Shown one piece after another: positions 56,458-64,000 of a stretch of DNA of 64,000 bases. The notes beneath the pieces are model-generated. The model was not told the origin of the DNA and did not search any database. It saw only the letters and a list, made by a program, of their open reading frames with translations. The DNA is taken from NCBI GenBank assembly GCA_023053685.1, contig JALIGW010000058.1, forward strand, positions 2,804,213 through 2,868,212, in the 5' to 3' direction. The stretch's first letter is position 1. Each line of letters starts with the position of its first letter. Made by a program: the position numbers and the translations under genes. The stretch is from Diadophis punctatus similis (taxonomy: Eukaryota > Chordata > Lepidosauria > Squamata > Dipsadidae).

Positions 56458-56684
56458 CAGTGGTGGGTTGCTGTCGGTTCGCCCGTACCGGTGGTGGAAA
56501 TTTGCACCCGCTCGCCGAACCGGCATCGATGGCCACCTGTCCACGCCCCCGAACTGGTTCTCCGGTCACCAAGGCTGGCAAAGAACCTTCTGCGCATGCC
56601 CCGAGGGTCATTTGCGCGACATGACGGGGGCGCACTTCCATCACGATGCAAACCAGTGGAGAAGGCAAGTGGAACCCAACCCTG
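56458..56684. mobile_element. hAT-like element, family b, inside a GTAG microsatellite
   Basis: 227 bases with ends CAGTGGTGGGTTGC and GGAACCCAACCCTG. GTAGGTAG lies on both sides (56450-56457, 56685-56692), which in a GTAG array is expected anyway. Contains CTGCGCATGCCCCGAGG. Confidence 0.8.
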
Positions 56685-57344
56685 GTAGGTAGGTAGGTAG
56701 ATGAGATACAGATATATATAGAAAACTATAAATTAAATTAAATTAAATTAAATTACTATACTGATATATCTTGATTTCTCTTTTTTTTCCTGTTGTATTC
56801 TTTTCACTTTTTAAAAGCACTTTTTAGGCGTAGTTTTGGCATCTGTTGTCATTATAATTATCTTCGTCTTTCATTTCCCTTTTCTATTCTTTTGTTCTTT
56901 TTGAGCAATACCTAATAAGTACAAAGAAACAGTTGATCAATAAACGTAGTTACAGGCCCCGGAAAGCTTCCCGAGAGCAAAAATCTTTCACCGTTGCCAC
57001 ACATCATACGATGCACATGTGACCAAAACACCGGTTTGCTTGCAAATGTCTTTGCCCGCCCCCCCACACCCGCCACAGATTGCCACCATCTGTTCGCCTG
57101 GCCTGTTGCTGGTGTCCTGGGACCCATGAAAAACCACTTCTGGGTCCTCCCCAGTGAGAAAGCTACACCTGCCTTCCTTGGGAAGGGCTTTCTGTCAAAG
57201 TGACGGCTGCGGCGCGGTCGATGAAGCCAAAGCTTTCGGAAGAGATCAGACAAATGCAAAGCCGTAGCAAACCTCCGCCAGAATCAACAATAAAGTAGCC
57301 AAATTTCTTTCAAATTTTTAATTCAGTATTAAAAAACACACACA
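56685..57344. other. AT-rich then unassigned sequence
   Basis: A residual GTAG run and (AAATT)n at 56730-56752; otherwise nothing recognised. Confidence 0.4.
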
Positions 57345-57488
57345 GAATAACAGAGTTGGAAGGGACTTTGGAGATCTTCTATCTAGTCCAACCCCTCGCC
57401 TCCCCTTCTGTTAGGAGACCGTAACGGAGTAAGAGTTGGAAGGGACCTTGGAGGTCTTCTAGTCCAACCCCACTGCCCAAGCAGGAGA
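57345..57488 (-). mobile_element. CR1 3' tail, two tandem copies
   Basis: GAGTTGGAAGGGACTTTGGA and AGAGTTGGAAGGGACCTTGG occur about 70 bases apart. Confidence 0.8.
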
Positions 57489-57496
57489 TCCTATTA

Positions 57497-57978
57497 CAAT
57501 GATGGCAAATCTTTTTTTGCTTGGGTGCCAAAAGGGCGCCGGTGCGATTGCACACACGCATGTGCCCACACTCATAATATTACATATTTATATTATATTT
57601 ATTATATTTATATGCTGCCCAACTCCCAAAGGACTCTGCAATGCCCTCCCCCACACATGCGCGCACAATCCCCCCGCACTCCCCCCCTGCGCATGCACGC
57701 AGGCCTTCAGGCCAACAAACTTCCGGTAGGCCGGTTGGGCCATTTTGCGCCCTCCCCAGGCTTCAGGAAAGCATCCTGAAGCCTAGGGAAGCCATCCACA
57801 GGCTCCGGAGGCTTTCCTGAAGCCTGGGGAGGGCAAAAACGGCCTCCCCCAGCCTCCGGAAGGCCGAAAATCAGCTGGCCATGCGCACTGGAGCTGACAC
57901 AGGGCAACGTCTCGCGTGCTTTCAGATATGGCTCCGCGTGCCACCTGTGGCACACCTGCCATAGGTTCACCATCACAG
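57497..57978 (-). mobile_element. hAT-like element, family a, inserted in CR1
   Basis: 482 bases in reverse orientation. Ends CAATGATGGCAAATC and CCATAGGTTCACCATCACAG. Flanks TCCTATTA (57489-57496) and CCCTATTA (57979-57986) match at 7 of 8. A stretch at 57580-57635 (TATTTATATGCTGCCCAACT) looks like an inserted LINE tail. Confidence 0.85.
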
Positions 57979-57986
57979 CCCTATTA

Positions 57987-58345
57987 CATTTCAGGTAAAT
58001 GGCTATCCAATCTCTTCTTAAAAACCTCCCGCGATGGAGCACCCACAACTTCTGGAGGCAAGTCATTCCACAGATTAATTGTCCTCACTGTCAGGAAATT
58101 TCCCCTTAGTTCTAGGTTGCATCTCCCCGATTAGTTTCCATCCGTTGTTTCTTGTCCTGCCTTCAGGTGCTTTGGAGAATAGGTTGACACCCCCCTCTTC
58201 TTTGTGGCAGCCCCTCAAATGTTGGAAGACAGCTATCGTGTCTCCCCTGGTCCTTCTCTTCATTAAACTAGACATACCCAGTTCCTGCAATATCCTTTGT
58301 TTGTTTTATCCTTCAGTCCCCTCATCATCTTTGCTGCTCTTCATG
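57987..58345 (-). mobile_element. CR1 fragment (continuation)
   Basis: Antisense CR1 resumes CATTTCAGGTAAATGGCTAT and runs to CTTTGCTGCTCTTCATGATG. Confidence 0.85.
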
Positions 58346-58836
58346 ATGGATGGGGGATTCTGGGAGTTGAAGTCAATGCACGTGGGCTGGGAATTCTGGG
58401 AATTGACATTTGCCCATCTTACAATCTCGAGAAAACACATTCTTGAGGATCGCACTTCTGCAATGCTATGGTTTCCTTATGGCGCAACAGGCTCGGCGGC
58501 TCTTGTGATGAACGAAACTTCTTTTGTTGATGGAATGACTTCCGGCTCGGGCCCCGTTTGACAATGCATCTGATGGTTTGCTAGGGAAACATCGGCTCCT
58601 ATTCATGGCCTCACGCGGCATAATCTAGAAGTCGTTTCGGCAATCAATTAAGTCGTGACAGCCCACTGTCTGCTATGATCTCAGTCCAGTCATCCTTGTC
58701 TCTGATTTAATGTTCATATTGACCCCATCTATGGCTGAGGTTCTGCCCTGGGCTCTCCAGAGGCGCATGAGTGCTTGGAGGGGAACATCATCAAGTGGGA
58801 AACGGTGCTCATCCTAGACAAAACTAAGTCCAAAAA
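58346..58836. other. Unassigned sequence with a MITE arm
   Basis: A GGGAATTCTGGGAATTGA-type arm lies near 58352-58410. No gene recognised. Confidence 0.4.
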
Positions 58837-58844
58837 CACTAGAG

Positions 58845-58949
58845 AAGGGGTGGGGAACTGTGGCCCTTTTATGACTTGTGGACTTCAACTCCCAGAATTC
58901 CTGAGTGGAAGTACATAGGTCATCAAGGGGCCATACTTCCCCACCTTTG
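58845..58949. mobile_element. Short fold-back MITE, first of a tandem pair
   Basis: Ends AAGGGGTGGGGAACTGTGGC and CTTCCCCACCTTTG. Flanked by CACTAGAG at 58837-58844 and 58950-58957. Confidence 0.8.
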
Positions 58950-58957
58950 CACTAGAG

Positions 58958-59092
58958 CATGGGTAGGCAAAGTTGGCTCTTCTATGACTCATGGACTTCA
59001 ACTCCCAGAATTTCTGAGCCAATCATGCTAGCTTAGGAATTCTGGGAGTTGAAGTCCATGAGTCATAGAAGAGCCAACTTTGCCTACCCCTG
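58958..59092. mobile_element. Palindromic MITE, second of a tandem pair
   Basis: 135 bases, ends CATGGGTAGGCAAAGTTGGC and GCCTACCCCTG, near-perfect arms. Flanked by CACTAGAG at 58950-58957 and 59093-59100. Confidence 0.9.
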
Positions 59093-59104
59093 CACTAGAG
59101 GATA

Positions 59105-59990
59105 GCTGGATGCCTGGCCCTCAGGCAAATCAGCCATCAATGGGCACATAGAGATAAACAACATCTACACACCTGGCCAGCAATCAACACCCAGAGATTA
59201 ACATCAAACATCAAAAAGGTCACTCTTTTGGAGATAGCAAAGTCCACATTTTGGACAGAGAGGACTGCTGGTTTCAAAGAGGGGTCAAAGAGACCATCTA
59301 TGTCCAAATTGAACAGTCCACAGTCCGATAGATGTGACTGGGTCCTTCAAACAACTTGGTCCCAAGCCCTGGACTGAGCAACCTGGTATATGCAGTACAA
59401 TGCAGTAAGAGCCATGTTCAGATCTGTACATTGGGGAAACAAAACAGCCACTTCACAAACACATGGCACAACATAGGAGAACTAGGACCACATAGGACTA
59501 GATTCGGCCATCCATCTGCATTTAGAGGACAAAGGCCGCTCTCTTGAAGACAGCAAACTCCACATTTTGGACAGAGAGGACTGCTGGCTTAGAAGAGGGG
59601 TCAAAGAGGCCATCTATATCAAAATTGAACAGCCCTCCCTCAACAGAGGGGGAGGGGTACGACATCATCTATATCCTGTCTTCAACACGGTCCTTTCAGC
59701 AGTTCCAAGAAAGCTCCACGCCCATTTGCACCACTCAGGTGACCCTCAGGACACAGATAAACTTCCAGGTGGCCTCGACGACTCTCTAAAAGGATGCAAA
59801 TGACCAGCTTTCTGCAAGGAGTATAAATTCTTCCATTCCCCGCCATCCATTCAGTGCTGAAGAAGCTTCTTGGTTGAGAAGCGAAACGTTTTCAAAGAAA
59901 AACCAGAAAGCCCAGTTACCTCTTGAAAAAGCCCCTTTGGGACAACCATCACCTGGATGACTGAGAATCTCCATAGACATCGACCCTTTC
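59105..59990 (+). mobile_element. Penelope-like element, endonuclease region and tail with hammerhead-like motif
   Basis: Broken frames read NLVYAVQCS, then DSAIHLHLEDKGRSLEDSKL-like text, then REDCWLRRGVKEAIYIKIEQ and PSLNRGGGVRHHL. This matches the GIY-YIG-type endonuclease tail I associate with vertebrate Penelope-like elements. The AGGACTGCTGG...GTCAAAGAG block appears twice (59260 and 59570), so the copy is internally duplicated. A motif at 59857-59890 has an intact CUGAAGA box, a perfect GCUUCU/AGAAGC stem II and GAAACGUU. The element is frame-broken and inactive. Confidence 0.7.
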
Positions 59991-60355
59991 CTAAGGATTT
60001 GCCCCCTCCTCCCCTGTCTGAAAACGGACCTGGTGGGCCCTGCCAGTTCCTTGTCTGCAAATATCAGCCAGGGTCTCGGATATTAAGGTTGCAAATTGCA
60101 GGTGAGCATGCAGAATGGAAGGCTGCCAGGGACGTGGCTGGCTCAGGTGTGGTTGTGCAGCCAGGCAAGATGAGGTTTCTCCAGCTAATGGTTTTGCAGC
60201 TGCTCTTGGCCTGAACGGGCCAGCGGTGGATGATGGCTGCTGGCACACGAGCAGCAATTAAATCTGACTTCTGAACGGAATGCCACTGGTATGAGAAGAA
60301 AGCTAACGGGCAGTTTAGCCACTGGCTGGGTTTCAGAAGATATAAAAGACCAGAT
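59991..60355. other. Unassigned sequence
   Basis: TATAAAAGACC at 60341-60351 is not followed by a recognisable gene. Confidence 0.35.
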
Positions 60356-60480
60356 CAGTGTTTCTCCACCTTGTCTGTGGACTTCAACTCCCAGAATTCC
60401 CCAGCCACAGCCATGCTGGCTGGGGAATTCTGGAAGTTGAAGTCCACAGATCTTCACGTTGACAAGGTGGAGAAACACTG
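60356..60480. mobile_element. Palindromic MITE
   Basis: 125 bases with ends CAGTGTTTCTCCACCTTGTC and GACAAGGTGGAGAAACACTG and near-perfect arms. No clear target duplication. Confidence 0.85.
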
Positions 60481-60589
60481 TGATAGCCTAAAATATGGTT
60501 GGATAATTTGAAGTCAGAATGTCGTAAGAATCCAGTATTGGCTGGGTTCAGACAACCACCTTAATTTGACTGTTGCATTGTTTATTTAT

Positions 60590-61705
60590 TTTTTAAAATT
60601 GGATTTCATCCTACTTTTATTATTTTATAAGTAACTCAAGGCGATGAACATACTTAATACTTCTTCCCAGAGGTGGGTTCTAAATTATTTTACTACTGGT
60701 TCTGTGAGTATGGCTAGGGTGGGGTGGGGGCATGTGACTGAGTGGGCGTGGCCAACTTGACATCACTCACACACACTCAGTCACATGACCCCCCCAAGCC
60801 ACGCCCACCAAAATGGTGCCCAAAATTTTTGGGACTTTTTGACACTTTTTTTTTTGACACTCCGGCCCCATATCCAGGTTGGGACGCCATGGGGTGGCGG
60901 TGGTCTCGGCTTTCCCTCCATTGCCCTTCCTGGCTGAAAAGCACCCCTTCTCGTCTCTGATGGGTCTTCCCCGTGGTTGCACCCCCCTCCCAGCATTCGC
61001 TCGCACCTCCACGCCATTTTTGGGCGCCCAGCTTACCGGGCTGCCCCTGTCCCTGTCGCGGCTCCAATGGCAGCGGCTTCAGGAGATGCTGGTGGCACAG
61101 AGGTGCGGGCGAAGGCTGGTAGGGGGGGTGCAACACAGGGGAGGCTCCCTGCAGTTCCTTGGCTCGTCTGGCGCTGCTCCCCTGCAGGTGAGCCTGCGGC
61201 TTGTCCCTGCTGTCCCCGGGTGTGAGGGAGCGGACCAGGCGAGGTGGGCGCAGCGGCTGTATGTTCGGGCAGGGCGAGGGGGGAATGGCTCATCTGGAGC
61301 TGCTCCCTCGCACCCGTGCCCGCAGCAATAAAAAAATAGTTTCTGCGCAGAAGCAAAATCCAAGATGGCAGCGCCCACAGAGACATCGACAGAACCGGCT
61401 CCGTGACATCATCGCCGAGTTACTAACGGTTCTAAAGAACTGATTAGAACTGGTAGGAACCCACCTCTGCTTTTTTCTCCTCGTATTTTACCCGGAACAA
61501 CAACCTTGTGAGGTGGGTTGGGCTGGGACGGAGGGACTGGCCCAAAGTCATCCAGCCAGCTTTCATGCCTAAGGCGGGACTAGAACTCACCGACTCCTGG
61601 CGATCAGCCCAAAGTCACCCAGCCGGCTTTCATGCCTAAGGCGGGACTAGAATTCACCGACTCCTGGTTTCTAGGCCAGCACCTTAACCATTACACTAAC
61701 TATTC
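60590..61705 (-). mobile_element. MIR-like SINE split by a family-b hAT-like element
   Basis: Left part 60590-60667 (TAAGTAACTCAAGGCGATGA) and right part 61470-61705 (ACAACCTTGTGAGGTGGG, CCTTAACCATTACACTAAC). The GGCCCAAAGTCATCCAGCCA unit is tandemly repeated twice. Confidence 0.7.
60668..61469. mobile_element. hAT-like element, family b, 802 bases
   Basis: Ends CAGAGGTGGGTTCTAAAT and GGTAGGAACCCACCTCTG; flanks CTTCTTCC and CTTTTTTC match at 6 of 8. Long GC-rich centre (60900-61330) open in several frames without recognised domains. The ends show ACTACTGGTTCTGTGAG and TCTAAAGAACTGATTAGAAC. Confidence 0.85.
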
Positions 61706-62469
61706 TCTCATTAATATTAACTCATGTCCTGGATTCAAGCAAAACACTGAATCATAATATTACTAAATAGTCTGTGTTGCACATCTTGTTGCAATAATGA
61801 CAACAAAGATTTATCTAAGTTAACACTAACCACGTTTAACAGATTGGACCAATACAGCCCCCGTTCTTTATCTGACGCATGTGAGTTTATGGAACAAAAC
61901 ACTTTCTTTGCAAATTGATGAAGCACTCAGACATAAGTTATTTATTTCCCTGGGTTAACACAAACCACTGAATTTTGTTCCTCGGGATTTAGGGCTGAGC
62001 ACCATGTTATTTATGAACCAGCTTTTTCTAAAAAGGAGAATAAAATCAGCCCCCGTCAGCCGCAGGCGGTGTTCTCTTCTCGGGGTCAAAGCCAAACTTC
62101 AACAAATCTGTCCCTCTGTGACAGCAATGAGCTCATGTGTCTGATGGTGTAGTTGTGCAAGAGCCAACGTCAGTGTGTTTTATCCGGGAGGTGCTGGGGC
62201 GAACTGCGTGTGACAAACAGCCCTCAATTCCAGGGGCCGAGATGATCTCTGGACAGTTAAGCTTTGTGCCGTGAGACTGCAAAGATCTGAGGCTCCCTTA
62301 AACTGGAGAAAGGCCCTCTGAGTTATTTACTCCTAGGTGCAATTCTGAAAATTGGACTTTTAATAAAAACAACAGATGGATTCAGAAAAAGATGGATGCC
62401 TTTCAAGAGTAGTCCTGGAGATTCATTACCGGTATTACACATCTCATGGACTGAACCAAAATCAGAAGA
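61706..62469. other. Unassigned sequence
   Basis: No recognisable gene or repeat. Confidence 0.4.
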
Positions 62470-62853
62470 GAGCTGGAAGGGACCTTGGAGGTCTTCTAGT
62501 CCAACCCCCTGCTCAATCAGGAGAACCTATTCTATATTGTCTATTCCCTCATCTAAGTCATTTATGAAGATGTTGAAGAGTACTAGGCCTAAGATGGAAC
62601 CTTGTGGTACCCCACTGCTTACTTCCCTCCATGTAGATGTAGACCCATTACGGACTACTTGTCAAGTACGGTTTGTCAGCCAGTTACAAAATCCATCTGA
62701 CGGTGATGCTATCTATCCCACATTGTTCTAGTTTACCATGAAGTAGGTTGTGGTTTACTTTGTCGAATGCCTTGCTGAAATCTAAGTATACTATGTCCAC
62801 AGCATTTCGCTGGTCTACTAATTTAGTCACTTTGTCAAAGAATGAAATAAGAG
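62470..62853 (-). mobile_element. CR1 LINE fragment, RT region joined to its 3' end
   Basis: The minus strand reads SFFDKVTKLVDQRNAVDIVY, LDFSKAFDKVNHNLLHGKLE (RT motif A region) and continues to about 62532. There it is joined directly to the CR1 tail CAAGGTCCCTTCCAGCTCTC, so several hundred bases are deleted internally. The other side is cut by the family-c element and resumes at 63714. Confidence 0.85.
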
Positions 62854-63705
62854 TAAAGTGACCAGATTTTTTTTTAAGTGGGACGGGGGGCGGGCCCGCC
62901 TGGGCGCCACCATTTGAATTTTGCCCTCTGCGCATGCGCACAACGCTGCGCATGCGCAGAGGCCAAAACAACGCAAATGTCGGCGTCAGGGGGGGGCGGC
63001 TGCCTCCTTTCCCCGCCTCCCACCTGTCGCTTGCCAGCCCAAGCCACTGCCGGCTCCCGAAGGGGAGGCGGGAGGCTCCCCTTCGGGAGCCGGCAGTGGC
63101 TTGGGCTGGCAAGTGACAGGCGGGAGGCCGGGAAAGGAGGCAGCCAGCAGCTTACCTGCGAGGTGGCGCTCGGGGGCTAGGTCTCTGTCGCGAGCTCCAG
63201 GCATCCAAGCGCCGCAGTCTCCCGGTCGCCCGCCCGGCCCCAGGGCAACGGCGGCAGCGAGGCGACTGGGGGAAGGAAGGGGAGGGGGACGAGGAAGGGC
63301 TGTTTGCGCCGCCGGAGGGGCCGCTCGAGTCCGCAGCGGCGCCTCAACCCCCTTTTTCCGCCTGCCCGGCTCCTCGTCCCTCACCTCTCCACCCGCATCC
63401 CAACAGCAGCGGCGCCTCCGAGGGCGGGGCTAGGGATGGGGCGGGGGAAGGAGAGGAGGAGCAGCCCCCCTTCCCCCTCCCCCCAGCTGGCACCTCCGTC
63501 AGGGAAACCTTCCCTGATGCTGTCCCCTGTTTTCAAAGAGCCCGACTTGCTTCCGGTTTTATTTCGGTGCTTCCCCTTCTAAGGTGACCAGACGTCCGGG
63601 CATTCTTTCCAAAAAGCGTGACTTTTTGGAAAGAATGCGGGACGCGGGACACACGCTTGAAAAGCGTGTCTGTCCCGCCAAAAGCGGGACGTCTGGTCAC
63701 CTTAA
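62854..63705. mobile_element. hAT-like element, family c, perfect 8-bp TSD, with CpG-rich cargo
   Basis: 852 bases with ends TAAAGTGACCAGATTT and CGTCTGGTCACCTTA, flanked by AATAAGAG at 62846-62853 and 63706-63713 within CR1. It contains two facing arms of about 70 bases (about 62997-63066 and 63070-63146). CTGCGCATGCGCA occurs twice near 62930-62960, and a CpG-rich block lies at 63150-63530. Minus-strand CAGGTAAGC (63150-63158) is a splice donor. No intact transposase. Confidence 0.9.
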
Positions 63706-63713
63706 ATAAGAGT

Positions 63714-63825
63714 GGTTTGGCATGATCTGTTTTTAACAAACCTGTGCTGGCTACTAGTAATAACTTTGTTTGCAGATGTTCGCAGATCCGTTTTTTGATT
63801 ATCTTTTCCTGCAAAAATGATAAAT
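63714..63825 (-). mobile_element. CR1 fragment (continuation)
   Basis: TGGTTTGGCATGATCTGTTT and AACCTGTGCTGGCTACTAGT follow on from the CR1 interrupted at 62853. Confidence 0.8.
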
Positions 63826-63829
63826 GGGT

Positions 63830-64000
63830 CCTAGACTGAACCTCACCAAAAATATCACCTGAAGCCAAGATCACCAAGCAAAAGCTGTCATATTTTGGTC
63901 ATGTCATGTGAGCCATGTCACTCGAAAAATCCACCGTGTTGGGAGTGATTGGCAGAAAAAGCAGAAGGGGCTGCCCCAGAACCCACTGGATGGACACTAT
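63830..64000 (+). mobile_element. RTE/BovB-like LINE C-terminal fragment, runs off the window
   Basis: A frame reads KQKLSYFGHVM, a stop, AMSLEKSTVLGVIGRKS and RRGCPRTHWMDT. This resembles the end of LINE reverse-transcriptase proteins of the BovB/RTE type (YFGHVMRR...SLEK...GRPRTRWMD). The class is from memory; the stop shows it is dead. Confidence 0.5.

Noticed and set aside
62921..63433. A 170-codon plus-strand GC-rich protein
   Set aside because: It lies wholly inside a hAT-like element with a perfect target duplication and crosses a hairpin; no domain is visible.
39313..64000. PDRG1 as the divergent neighbour expected from mammalian gene order
   Set aside because: No exon resembling it was recognised upstream of XKR7; it may lie beyond the window.

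Overview
This is nuclear DNA from a vertebrate, most likely a squamate reptile and probably a snake. The evidence is a spliced vertebrate gene with GT-AG introns, many CR1 LINE fragments, tRNA-derived and MIR-like SINEs, fragments that look like BovB/RTE and L1, Penelope-like (PLE) pieces, hundreds of bases of (GATA)n/(GACA)n of the kind known as Bkm satellite in snakes, and CR1 3' tails that run into (AGAAT)n. There are no operons, rRNA, tRNA or CRISPR. The species call is inference from repeat content.

The only gene read with confidence is an XK-related membrane protein gene, best matched to XKR7, on the minus strand. It has three coding exons: 38708-39312, 22914-23113 and 20540-21495. Phases agree at both junctions and together they encode 586 residues. 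Exon 1 lies in a CpG-rich island (about 38650-39800). Intron 1 is about 15.6 kb and intron 2 about 1.4 kb. A repeat-free block (19306-20539) follows the stop and ends near an ATTAAA with GT-rich sequence beyond it, a plausible 3'UTR. A second possible 3' terminal exon of an unidentified minus-strand gene lies at 7640-7872.

Layout: 1-19305 is intergenic and repeat-dense, including an inverted array of hammerhead-ribozyme-like units (5833-7524). 19306-39312 is the XKR7 transcription unit, with a second hammerhead-like cluster in intron 2, a long CCTT tract and a Bkm-like tract in intron 1. The start of intron 1 carries three tandem copies of the end of exon 1 with its splice donor (about 37740-38748). 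39313-64000 is upstream sequence, almost all transposons and microsatellites.

The repeats are unusually legible. Many short DNA transposons keep 8-bp target-site duplications and hAT-like CA...TG ends, and nested insertions give relative ages. Several carry consensus splice donors or long hairpins. The best candidates for something little described are the exon-end triplication, the inverted hammerhead-like arrays, and the hAT-like elements carrying GC-rich exon-like inserts. All coordinates were read by eye, so repeat boundaries without a stated target duplication are approximate.
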